A DNA stretch of 58,000 nucleotides. It comes from Diphasiastrum complanatum. Its lineage: Eukaryota; Streptophyta; Lycopodiopsida; Lycopodiales; Lycopodiaceae. The notes beneath the pieces were generated by a model. The model searched no databases and was not told the DNA's origin. It saw only the letters and a program-made list of their open reading frames with translations. The translations under genes and the position numbers were made by a program. Positions 22,680-34,240 of this stretch are shown here, one piece after another; the first letter of the stretch is position 1, and the number at the start of each line of letters is the position of its first letter. The stretch is taken from NCBI GenBank assembly GCA_029204225.1, contig CM055097.1, positions 45,965,038 through 46,023,037 on the forward strand, read 5' to 3'.

Positions 22680-23290
22680 AGCTAACATAGTAGTTTCTTG
22701 ATTTGTTTTCTTATCATAGGCCTTCTTCTAGTTTCCTTGCAAAATGGCCAATTTTTAAAGGGCATTGTCATGCCCATTGTCACTAGCCTCCAGAGGATAG
22801 ATCTTTGCCCCTTAGTTTTTCTTGAACCAGATCTGCCTTGATGCTTGTAATGTCCAAAAATGGAAACGAATTGAGCATAGGACTCCGGTAGGCTATGAAG
22901 CAGTGATACAAGAGCTCTATCCTCTTTTATATATGATTTGATTGCAGCCATCTGGTCAGTAATTGCTTGAAGCTTTAATAAATTATCTACCATAGATTCT
23001 CCTTCCGACATTTTTAGCAACATAAGCTTCTTTCAAATGTTGCTTTTTTTCCCTCCACGCTTCTGCTGTAGTGATAGCCTTGCTAACATGAAGTAGTTGG
23101 TTGCCACGCAAGCTCATAAGGATCAAGGCTCTGGCTTTGTTATTTTTTTTAATCCAGTCTTTTGTTTCTTGCAGTCTCTCTGGATTTTGTTCATCACCAT
23201 TTGTGATCTCCCACAAATCTCTTTCAAGGAGGATCATTTGCATCTTCAGTTTTCAGAGGTGAAAGTTCTCACCATTGAACTTCTCTATGA
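22680..23290 (-). pseudogene. Cop-M gag
   Basis: The minus strand shows the copia gag pattern: KFNGENFHL, then QMILLERDLWEI, SLRGNQLLHVSKAITTAEAW, and, after a frameshift near 23010, KMSEGESMVDNLLKLQAI and LLHSLPESYAQF. A TGA (23255-23253) stands at the conserved Trp position before KLKMQM, exactly as in Cop-C. No zinc knuckle is seen before the frame ends near 22682. It is broken by the stop and the frameshift. Confidence 0.8.
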
Positions 23291-23403
23291 CTCTGGATTC
23301 CGTGGTGATCTGTGGAGATCAGAGAGGCGGCAGTCTGGAAGGAGAGAGCGCAGGTTGCCTAAGGAGATGCGGTGGGAGCGAGCGAGCGAGAGAGAGAGAG
23401 AGA

Positions 23404-23590
23404 CGGGTGGTTGGTTACACCCTAGACTCCTCAAGAAACATTCCTCTTCGGAACCGGTAGTACCGGTCACTCCTCATTGATGACTGGCTCGCTCACGAGA
23501 GATGGGTGGTTGGTTACACCCTAGACTCCTCAAGAAACATTCCTCTTCGGAACCGGTAGTACCGGTCACTCCTCATTGATGACTGGCTGG
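23404..23590 (-). repeat. Duplicated leader segment of Cop-M with palindromes
   Basis: Two copies of about 90 bases lie between primer site and gag. Each contains ACCGGTAGTACCGGT (23453-23467 and 23552-23566), made of two ACCGGT palindromes around AGT, which can fold as a hairpin or pair between two RNA molecules. Copy A keeps both segments (about 589-775). Confidence 0.7.
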
Positions 23591-23607
23591 TGTAGGTTAG
23601 TGCATGT

Positions 23608-23621
23608 GTGGGCCCATAACC
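23608..23621 (-). promoter_or_regulatory. Primer binding site of Cop-M matching the anticodon region of initiator tRNA-Met
   Basis: Two bases from the 5' LTR end, the minus strand reads GGTTATGGGCCCAC, complementary to the anticodon stem-loop of plant initiator tRNA-Met (GUGGGCCCAUAACC) rather than to its 3' end. Drosophila copia is known to prime from an internal fragment of this tRNA. No 3'-end-type site is present nearby. The same site is at 791-804 in copy A. Confidence 0.8.
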
Positions 23622-23623
23622 TT

Positions 23624-23858
23624 TGTTGGGTTTTGGCTACCAAAACGCTGACTGCTAGTTAAGCTACGTAACAATGGCTTAACAGCAAGAAACTTAGAAA
23701 GGAAAGCACAATAGGCTTGATGAAGAAAATGACCCTTAGACAGCCAGCCTTAGTGGGCTGTTTATATATGCAAAGCATGCCAAGAAAGAGCTATTACGGA
23801 TTGACACGAAGGATTGGTGATGTCAACAAACACAAAAGTGTTTTGTTTGACACCAACA
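23624..23858 (-). mobile_element. 5' LTR of Cop-M
   Basis: It is 235 bp with ends TGTTGG and CCAACA. A TATA-like TATATAAACAGCC on the minus strand (near 23760-23770) fits the promoter. Copy A's counterpart at 807-1041 has the same length. Confidence 0.85.
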
Positions 23859-23863
23859 ATCGT

Positions 23864-24120
23864 TAATAGCTTGTGCGAACTGATTGCTAGCAATTTCTCT
23901 TAAGAATAATGTGCATATAGTTCATGTATAATCAGAATCGTAGTCTTCATGACACATAAATACTTTGTTTCCAGATAGCCATTTCATCTGTGGATCGCTG
24001 ATTGGCTGATTGGGTACGTTCACTGTGAGAAAATCTTCAATTGCTGCAGAAAAAGAGCGATCAGATGGCATGATGTGACAAATGATCACTTAGACCAAAG
24101 GGCAATTTATCCATAGATAA
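23864..24120 (-). pseudogene. Upstream coding part of gypsy G1, copy B
   Basis: The minus-strand frame continues from here through the Cop-M target site (reading AINDDSLFDQIL across the restored site) into the segment leading to the protease. It matches 1047-1300 in copy A. It is probably the end of gag or the gag-protease linker; no diagnostic motif is visible. Confidence 0.45.
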
Positions 24121-25029
24121 TCGGACTTGGAATCAGTTCCACCAGCGTCGAGCTCAGTAGTGAACATACTCATATAGTCCAACTCAGAATCAGGAAGTGA
24201 GGTTCGTAGTCAGATTGGCGCTTGGAAGATAAAGTGCTCAGACTGGATAGCAGCACTCTACAATGATTCGGGCATAGGCAATGTATAGCGATAGGACTCA
24301 CTGCAACATAGTCAAAGAGAAAAAAATTCTCATCATTTTGCTGTCACTAGGAGTGGCATTGAAGTGCCATCAGTCATCATCGCAAAAATCATTCATATGC
24401 AAAGATATGGCGATTGCATTATGAGGTGTAGACTATCAGAACTGAGAACAGGGTGCATATATCTCTTTCTGATGTTGATCCACATGACTGAATATCCACG
24501 AGCCTTGTTGATGACGTCAGCAGCAAGGAGTGATGGGATCTCAAGAAGCGAACCACATGTGTTTGTGTATTATTCAGAAAAGTGCTCAGCTTTGTATAAA
24601 TCAGATGAAAAACAGTGGTTAGTGTTCAGGCATCTAGGTGATGAAATTCCTCTGATATCTCACGCCCAGACTAGGTGCAGTTGTTAGCCAATGCTCAAAC
24701 TCTTTCATATTCAGATCTTCACTCTAATGCGGAGCTCTGACAGCTTTAAGATTAAGTTAAGAGATTCACTGAAAGCTACACTCAAGACTGTCTAGGAAAA
24801 CTTAGACATCGACGCTCCAAATCATGCATCGAACTCTATCATCCGTCGCTTAGAAACAAGCAAGTAGAACTATGATCCAACGATATTCTGAAATATGTAG
24901 GATCTGGCTGAGGATCAGAATTCTCAAGGCATAATGGTTGATCAGTGCACAGATAGGTAGGAAATGGCCCTGAGCCCATAGGTAAGAAAGCACTTCTCTA
25001 AATCGCTATTAAGATATCAGAAGAGAAAT
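24121..25029. other. Unassigned duplicated sequence, copy B
   Basis: It is equivalent to 1301-2209 and has no recognisable product. The 107-codon plus frame differs from copy A by one residue. Confidence 0.3.
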
Positions 25030-25876
25030 GCATCTGAGCCAGTTAGAATACGCCTAGAAAGTAATGAAGCAATACCAGATGATGGATTGCAAAGAAAAAG
25101 CCACACCAATGATAGCTGGATCCAGGCGAACGAAGCAGGATTGCCCAAATACAGATGAGGAGAGACAGAAAATGGAAGGTATACCCTACCAAAACCTGAT
25201 CGGTAGTCTGATGTACCTCACAATCTGTACCAAACCCGATTTGGCCTTCTTTGTCTATGCTTTAAGCCAATTCTCTTCGAATCCTGGCATGGCACATTGG
25301 CAAATGGTGAAACGAATTCTGTAATATCTGAAGGGTACCCAAAACATGGGATTAAACTACAAAGCAGATGAAGGCAAAGGATTCGAGCTGCAACACTACA
25401 GTGATGCAAGTTGGGTGAGTTGCAAAGACGACAACAAGTTCGTGACAGAAGGATATTTTTGATTGTGTGCGGAGCAGCAAACAGCTGGACACGCAAGAAA
25501 CAAACCTTGGTGGCTCAATCCTCATGCGAAGCTGAATATGTCGCAGCTTCAAAGATGGCGAATGAGGTAGTATGGTTGCAGATGATGTTGGAAGCAGTTG
25601 GCATACCACAAAGAGAACCATGCACGATGATGATGGATTCTCAAAGTGCCATACATCTATCCCAAGGTCCTGTTTTCCATTCAAAGACAAAACATATACC
25701 TCTGAAGTATCATCATATTCGAGACTTGATCTCCAAAGGAGAGCTCAAGGTTCAGTACATAAAATCTGAAGACATGATTGCAAATTTGCTCATGAAGCCA
25801 CTCGACAAACCACTCTTCGCAAGACAAAGAAAAACAATTGGATTAAATATACAAAGTTGCAAGGTTTAAGAAGGAG
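25030..25876 (+). pseudogene. Copia Cop-B RT/RNase H end, copy B
   Basis: It has the same order of motifs and the same three in-frame stops as copy A (2210-3057), so those stops predate the duplication. Small amino-acid differences are present, such as DSQSAIHL here and DSQSVIYL in copy A; the version here is closer to the copia consensus. The last frame is 25411-25869, followed by the purine tract and LTR. Confidence 0.88.
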
Positions 25877-26443
25877 TGTCAGAAATTATGAACTCCTGCA
25901 ACTTTGTCGCGAAGGTGATGAAGCGAAACGAAACAAAACAAAGTGAAGGGCGAACATTCCCTGAACATCGAAAGAAAAGTGTTCGAGATTCAACCTGAGG
26001 ACCAGATGACGAAACACACCAGAAGAAGACATGAAGCGAAGAGAGCAATTCACGCTGCCAACTGGCAGCTCGATGAGCGCGGTGTAATGTACTTCATGCT
26101 CAGCTGAAAGAGACAACGATAACAGAGAATAACTAACTAGTTGATTAGCATTTACTTGTCTTGTAATTATTTGATAAACTATCTTGTAAACTCCACACAA
26201 TGGAGATAAATATGCATTTTTTATCAACAAGAAAGAGAGGGAGGATGATAGAGAACGAAAAGAATAGAAGAGAGTAGAGTTGTGCATGAAAGTTTGCCAA
26301 TGAGCAGAACACAGCGATTGAGGTGAGCGTCAGGCCGCCAACGAGCGAGACACTGAACGACTCACCGAAAAAGTAAAATAGAAAATACAGTTGTTCTCTT
26401 CTCCACCTCATCGTTCGCGTCGTCTTCTCAATTGATTCTGTCA
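25877..26443 (+). mobile_element. 3' LTR of copia Cop-B, copy B
   Basis: It begins TGTCAGAAATT after AAGAAGGAG and ends near TTCTGTCA, about 567 bp. It matches 3058-3625 with scattered differences. Confidence 0.65.
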
Positions 26444-29400
26444 TGATTTGTGATCTGTAGTCGCTTGCTTAGGATCCTGGAAATAAAATAGAAACGAACA
26501 AACCCAAATGTGCTACAAGCATGCCTAGAGGTTCCTTGATCCCTCCATGCATCTTTTCATAAAAATTTAGACTCCACTTCTTATACAACCTCCCAAAGAA
26601 GATGATAGGATATTGAGGCACTCATCCTGTGCTCCCTCCACAATCTTTTCATAAATTGGTACATACATAGAAATGAAAATAAGATGAGATAATGAAATGA
26701 ATAGAAAAAATTGTTATTTTGGTGAGGCTGGCCTTGCACTCTTATTCTCCAAGGGATGAAGGCCCAACCATTCAACTTTTGATTTCCATTTTGCTTTTGA
26801 CCATTTCACTCTTCACTCTTAAAGGGTCATCTTGGCTTTTTGGTCCCTTTGCCATGTGAACTCTTAATGGACTTCAATGCTTGTGGATAGGCCACATGGG
26901 CATCCTTGACCATGGTACATGGCCCATGTGGGGCATTGTCTTTTCCAATGGAATTGCTCCATGTGGCAACCAAGTCAAAGTCTTATTTGCTCGGCTATTC
27001 AATACTTCTTCCACATTTTCTCAAGTTCAGATGGTCCTTGGCATTGTCTTGGTTTTCATGATGATTGGCTTATGGGTGGCACCTATTCCTTGAGTATTCC
27101 CTTAATCTTAAGGCTTGGCTTGGTTTTGACCCATGACCTATTGTCCTCAACTTAGTATTTGATATACCGTGTTGTCCAATTTATTGATGGTGATATTTTG
27201 AAATTGAGCCCTTGACTATGAAGTTCAAGACCGTAATGATCAGTTGGAGGAGAATGCTGGCCCTTGCTGAAGTTCTTCGATGTATCTCAGATATGATGGT
27301 GCTCAAAAAGTATTGACTGCTCTCTGATTTCCACTTAGGCCTCAAAAATCTCAAGCATCATATTATACTAATATAAAATCGTCGTTTACATTGGCAATTC
27401 ACTGAAAATTTGGCAAATAGAAAAAAAAAATAGCACAACCATTTCTAAGGCTGATTTAATTATCAAATACTTTGGTAGTCCATTTGATCACTTACAAAGA
27501 ATGTGAAGACTTGAGACTAAGTGTATGGAGAAAGCGAGGATCAGATAGACATAATTACCTTTTACAAATGTTCGGGTGTTTTTTGAAGTCACGAGATAAT
27601 TCGAACATTGCATGCAATATGTGGGAAGAACCCTATTTAAGACTTAAACCCTGTAGTTTCAAGTAAAACCATATGTTCAAAGGCATTTCAAGATCTATTG
27701 GGAATTTCCCATGGATTGTTTTGACTGATAATCTCAAAGGCACGCAACAATATTGTCTATAAATTTCATGGGAACACAGGTACATTAAAACAACGCGCAC
27801 ATTCAAGACGGGGACTTGCTATTATGCGTGGAATCTTAGAAAAACATGCTCTACCCCAACTGCAGTTTCAACATAAATCAAAAGATGGAGTAGTTCATTG
27901 TGAACATCATCTTTATGCATATGCACGCAATGTCTCGACATTCCCTTGGAATTTCGTAGAAATGCACTCATGAGAGATTGAAAGACGTGTTCCCCTTTTT
28001 CCATCTATTGAATGCTTCTGATGAAAGCCTACTCATACTAATCATAAAAGCAAAAGGAACTAAGACGTCACCAACCGTGATCTTTTTTAGTGACAACCAG
28101 GAGTCTCTTGTGCCTCTAGTACTAATGCTATGGGTGCAATAATATATGACTTCTCTTAACTTCTCGCCAGCAGATTTGATAATTTGAGATATCTTTCTTG
28201 CACTTGGAATATAGTGATCATGATGCTCACAACGAACGCTTGTTGTTTTTGTTTTGTTGTACAATGTGAGGAGTGAGTCAGATGAATGCTTGAATAACAG
28301 CTATCAGCGAGCCGCTCAACTTTCTACTTACTCAGCTGGCTCCAAAAGCCTAATGCACTTCGACTAGGCAAATGGGCTGGCTGCTCTTGTTATCCAACCT
28401 GAATTTTCAGAGATTTCATCAAGGATTTATTCGAATTTGATAGCGAATGGTATCTCTTGAGCTGAGGGAAATCCGATCCACCCATTTCAGTGTGCGCCCT
28501 ATAATTCTAATTACTCACTCAAATTTGCGTCCAAACCCACTTTCCAAATGTAATCTCAATTACTGCTCGGTGCCGTCACGCTTGTAATTAGCTATAGTTT
28601 ATCTTCTTCTATGTCGATATTATCTCAGAAAATATTAATGTACTCCATCGAAATATTAATGTACTCAATCGAGGACGGACCCCCTCGAAGACAAGCGTTG
28701 ATGCGACGCGACTTTGGTCTGAAGACCGGAGGCCTGAAGATTGAGGCTGAGCCGCTGAGGGAATGTCAGGCTTGTCCATGATCCAGGATTTTGAAATTTC
28801 TTTGCGCCGCAGATTGCCCATCCTGCCTGCCTCTGCTGCTTATGATCACTGATCACGTAGTAATCACCTCTTCAATCTACACGTGTAGAGATTCAACATC
28901 CGCAACTGAGAGTGATTGCGAATCAGACTCATCAGGGTGATTGTGATTGTTGCAATTGCATAATAATACAGTACAATATAACTGCATATATTACAATAAT
29001 ATGCCTCACTCTCACAAATGCGAAGAACTGCTGCCGCTACTGAACCCTGCATGTGATTACCTGCAAAAGCATGTCCATCAATTTTAAATTCAAACTCCCG
29101 AGCAGGGCTGTGTTCTGAAATTTAAGTATGTACTTTTTGTTGGTGAAGAAAAACAGGAATGACTTTCTTCTTGACACCTTTTTTAAAAATTGAAGGTTCA
29201 AAGCATCTAGCTATTTCGTAATAGCTATTATCAAAATGGATCTTCAGCTTTGCCAAGACAATCTGACAATGTGCTGAAAGATGACTTGTTTTCTCTCGGT
29301 GAGTTTGAGTTGGTATAAAAGTGCCATCCGTATAAATTGCAAATTGCAATGGCTTTTCTTTTGTCGTTAAAAAATACAAACTATCTTGTGTCTGAGATTA

Positions 29401-30218
29401 CTTTTTTATGGCAAAGTTTGTGCTGATCTTTCTTTCTTTTTTGTGGTGATCTTTCTTTCTTTTTTGATCTAGACAGCCAAACTACTTCCTCCTATTAAAA
29501 TATAGACACATGCACAAAGTATATGCAAAAACATGAATGAGAGGGGAAGTTTGTTTATAAAAACCAAACTCTTACTTGCCTTCCATATGTGCCAGACACT
29601 ACATACACCCAAAGAAGAGACATTTGTCAATTGGTAGAACCTAGCTAACACAATGTATACATTGCACAAAATATGGAGAGGTAATACACAACCTAACCAG
29701 TGTACATCTAAAACGAATCATATGCTTACATAAGGCAACCACCCACAAGAAAATAAGACATGATTGTCCTCTTTGTAAAGATGCAACTATTTCAAGCTTT
29801 CCATATAGTTAACAAAATTCGGATATCATATAAACCTACCAAAAAATAGATACTGATCATTACAATTATGATCACCTAGCATAATGTAAACATCAATGTC
29901 ACAAATTTCCAAAACTATAATCAATGGGGAATGTGATAGTGGAGTCCTGAAGAGGTGGTGTACAATTTGGCAGAAACCAGTTAGGCATTTATTGGATAAA
30001 AAGCATTTGAGATAGGGAATTTGTGATAGAAGCCTTGATTGCTATCTACAAAGAGTCTAAAGCAAAATATATTCTCATCAATAGGAACAAAGTTTCTTTT
30101 CAAGAAAAAGCTTAAACTTTTATGGTAAGGAGTCTTTAAATGTTCTGAAAGTACAAAAACCTACAAAAAGAAGAGAGCTTAATAATAATTTAAGGTTCCA
30201 TTTTTCAACGATCCACTG
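26444..30218. other. Long non-coding stretch of the duplicated block, copy B
   Basis: It is equivalent to 3626-7408 and equally without recognisable genes. The first part (to about 28860) is almost identical to copy A, while the later part carries more substitutions and short indels. Confidence 0.5.
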
Positions 30219-30840
30219 AAATAACATGAATCTTGACGTTGAACTTGACCTAGGGATGAATCTGAGGATTTTAGTCTACATATTGGCATATGTAGAGAGG
30301 CTATATAATCATCTGGAAACTAGAATTTAGATTATAGTGCAAAAGTCATAAATGCCTTGGCCCACATAATTACACCAAGGTTGTTCAGAGCTACCATGAA
30401 AAAAATTATGTAATGTTGTTCCAAATGAAAGTCTTGAGGTATTTGACAACGATGTTGATGCAAGGACCAAGCCCAAATGATGAAAAAGTTATTCGCTTGA
30501 CTACTATTATCATAACTACAATGCTAAGTTTAGATCATTTCTTTTGCAAGCTTTTGTCTTTTGAAACTTCGTTATAATGTCATGCCAAAAAACCAAGGTT
30601 TTTTTTATTGAGGAAAGAATGGGATTAACAAAATCAATTTAGATTGTTTAGTTTTGAGCATGAAATGAAAGTGAAAAAGTGAATTCTAAAATGAATTAGA
30701 ATTTAAAATCAATCATTTGTTCATAAAAAAACAATAATTATGCACATGATTAGTAGTTCAACTACAAAGGCAAAAGTCAAAATTTGCATAGCTATGATTC
30801 AAAAATCAGGGGACATTGTCCAATAATACATTCTATTTGA
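30219..30840 (+). repeat. 620-bp dispersed repeat, second copy
   Basis: It is collinear with 7409-8031 and is the reverse of 53356-54014. No coding content was recognised. Confidence 0.75.
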
Positions 30841-30859
30841 GATTATCAATGAGGTATAG

Positions 30860-32640
30860 CTCGTCTTTGTAGGATATTAATAGGACCATCTTCCTAAGAG
30901 TCAAACAAAGTGATGGACAAAAGAGTGCACATTGGAGAGAGTGGAATGTGGTACCAGTCCAAGATCATCCCAAAAATAGTACCCTTGAAATCCAATATCA
31001 TCACATGGGTGATTGACATCAAATTTGAATAATTTGAGTGGTAGGAGACAATTCCATCTACAAGGGGCCAAAATTGATTGTCCCAAATTGTAGATTGATC
31101 AAGTTCAGTCACTTGATCTTCTATGCCAAGTGATAAGGACCAAGATCTTGTATTAGACATTAGCTTTGAGCTATCTCAAGTGATGGGGATCGACTTTGAT
31201 CTATTTCATGAGCACAAAATTCCTCGAATTTGATCACTTTATGAGAAACCTTTAGTGATATTCACCAAAAGTAAACTATCCCAAAAGTTGCACATCAAAT
31301 TTTAGTTATCTCATGTGATAGGAGTCAATTTCATTGACAAGGGATCAAGCTTGAGCTATCTTAATATACTAGACTTGGGACTGGTTGAGTTTGATCACTT
31401 GATGAGTTGTGTCAAGTGATAAGCAAAAAACTATGCATATGCATAAAATTTTAGTTATCATGTGTGATAGGGTTTGACAAGGGGTTGAACTTGAGTTATC
31501 TTAATATACTACTCTTGAGACTGGTTGAGTCTAGTCACTTGATAAGCAACAAAATCATATGTTAGGTAGCAAATTTTTGCTTTACCGAGTGATAGAAGCA
31601 CCAAAATGGGCCTATTTACATTGATAGACACCAAGTTTGAGCTATTTGATGTGATGTTGGTCAATTATGATCACTCAATGAGCAATGTCGATTAATTAGG
31701 ACCAAAATTGAGTTGGCTCACATGAATGTCCTAAACTCACAATTACTCTAACTTGATCACTCAATGGACAATTTCAAGCGATAAGGGCCAATATGCGATA
31801 TCTCAAGTGATAGACATTAATTTTGAGCTATATCGCATGATAGGGGTCAATTCCATTGATAAGCAATAAAAAACAATCAATCTAAATGTACTAAACTTGA
31901 TATTAGTCAATTTTGATCACTCAATGAGCTAAGTCGAGTGATGAGGACCAGATTTGAAGTTTCTCACATGTAGAAATCAAATTGAAATTTTTTGAGTGAT
32001 AAACATCAATATTTTAGCTATATTGAGTGATAACGGTCAATTCCATCCATGAGGGATCAAACTCAAGCAATATGCATGTCCTAACCTTGAGGCTAGCCAA
32101 GTTCGATTCCTTCATCAATTATGTCAAGTGCCGAGGAAAAAGGCATTAAAGTCAAGCCATGTTGAGCAAAGAGACATCAAATTTGAGCTACTTAAATGTC
32201 GTGAAGTTGAGATTCATCTAATTCAATCGTCCAATGGAAAATCTCGAGTGATAAGTTCCAAAATTGAATTATCTATGATGATGGACTCAAATTTGGGTTA
32301 TATCGTGTCATAGGGGTAAACCACATCGAGAAGGGGTCAAAGTCGATAAATCTTAATATATTAGATTTGAAAGTATTGAGTCTAATCACCTGATCAGCCA
32401 TGTCGAGTGATCAGAACCAAAATCACACGTTAGGCATCAAATTTGAGCTATTCCGAGTGATATGTACCAAATTCGAGCTATTTCAATGCCTTGAAGTCAA
32501 TTGGTTTCATCACTCAATGGACAATCTTGATTGATAATATGCAACTATTTTGAATGATATATAGCAAATTTGAGCTATCTGATGTGATAGGGATCAAATG
32601 TCAACAATAACTGGTGCAACAAAATATACTAGATTTGAAA
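30860..32640. repeat. Decayed tandem repeat (satellite-like), copy B
   Basis: It is the same array as 8050-9445 but continues about 400 bases further with the same phrases (GAGCTATTTCAATG, ATCACTCAATGGACAATC). This shows the array was longer before copy A's deletion. A further fragment of the same pattern lies at about 33320-33660. Confidence 0.7.
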
Positions 32641-34240
32641 CTGTTAAAAATTCACAATTCTAGCTTGACTAGTTTTGGTCATATGACTTGTAAATAGTTA
32701 GATGGTCATGATGTGGCTTGTCACACGTGCCAAATAGCATAGGATTCCATTCATAAGGATGTTCTCAAGTAGACCTAAGTGTTAGAACCTTTGGAATGAG
32801 TCCAAATTATGCTTAGATACAAGGGAGAAAAAATAGGAGCTATTTTTGGTAATTTTTGCATTGTTGAGGGATCTCCAAGATTCCAACCCTAACTTGGTAG
32901 GGATGAAAGATCCACCAAAATTAGCATTAGGGATAGGTTTAGGGCTACTCATACCTGCCCAAAACCGTGATGGATCATGTATATATAGGTGATGATATCT
33001 CACCAAAATCAATCAAGCAATTTCATGTTTTTTCTCTCATAATGGTGCAATTGCTCTCTATGTTCATAATTGTTTGAGTACTTGTGATTACTAATGATTA
33101 TAGGATTGAATGTAGGTCTGGTGTACAGTACTCAGACTGTGGGAGGCCGTACTTTCACACGTGTGAAGCCTTCTTCAAGGATTTGGGCCATTTAGTGAGG
33201 TTCAAGCATAGATTTTTGATGGATTTTGATGGTTCAACTTGTGCTAATCTTATGAAATCATAATCTATTGTTTCCCCCATCATTTCAAGTGTTTTAGGAT
33301 CCTTATTTGCTGTAATTTTTATAGAAACTAGATGAGTCTAATCACTTGTTGAGCCATGTTGGTGATAAGCAAAAAAAACTTACACATTAGGCATCAATTT
33401 TGGCTTTCCCAAATGATAGGCAACAAATTTAATCTATATGGATGAAATCCCTCAAAGTTGATCACTCTATGAGGAGCCTAGGTGAGAAGTGCTAAAATGG
33501 GGCTTTTTACATTGATAATAATCAACTTTGAGCTATCTCATGTGATGCTGGTCAATTATGATCACTCAATGGGCTATGTCAAGTGATACAGACAAAAATA
33601 AAGTTGTTTCACATGTAAGTATCAAATACAAGTTACTTAAATTTCCTAAACTCGTGATTTTGAAGATTTTGATAATTTTTAAAAATGACAAACGAGCATT
33701 GATTATGTTTTGATTTGATATAAGACAAGTAGATGATTTGATATCATTGTTTTCCGAAATTAGTTGAGATTAAAAGTTATCTTAGTTACTCAAAAGTGTC
33801 TCGCCACTCTCGTAACGACATGACACTTGCTTAGTTTCCTAAATAGTTGAAAATAAATCACACTTCTATTTCATAGCTTGCTTGTGTGTGCTTCGTTTCT
33901 TCGTGAATTAGACAAGGTCATTTCGTTCAAGCAAATTGACATTTGTGAGTAATTTGAATGTTTTAGTGATAAAGATATTTGTGGATCTTGCTAAATTTGT
34001 GTGTACATCAATTTTAGCTGTATATTTTTTTGTGTATTTTGGCAATATCAAATGTGTAAATAAGATTTTACATTCTTGTTGAAAAATTGCAGATCTTTGA
34101 TTAGTGAATATGTTTTTTGATGAGGAAAGGCCTTGACACATGTATATTTATTTAATGTACAGTAGATATTATGTACTTGACATTTGGATTTGCAACATTG
34201 TGTGTTGAATATAACTTTTTTGTTTTTTTTCTACGATTGT
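32641..34240. other. Non-coding sequence present only in copy B
   Basis: It is A+T-rich with no gene recognised. A remnant of the decayed tandem repeat occupies about 33320-33660. It lies inside the 7.0-kb segment missing from copy A. Confidence 0.4.

Larger units (their letters stand above)
22132..23858 (-). mobile_element. Gag-only copia element Cop-M, complete with both LTRs
   Basis: Read leftward: 5' LTR 23858-23624, primer site 23621-23608, leader 23600-23290, gag about 23290-22680, purine tract 22396-22386 and 3' LTR 22385-22132. The LTR ends are TGTTGG...CCAACA, a perfect inverted pair at the outer edges. A five-base target duplication, ATCGT, flanks the element exactly (22127-22131 and 23859-23863). 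There is no protease, integrase or RT, so it is non-autonomous. It sits in the G1 gag-protease region, and the G1 frame reads through when it is removed. Confidence 0.88.
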
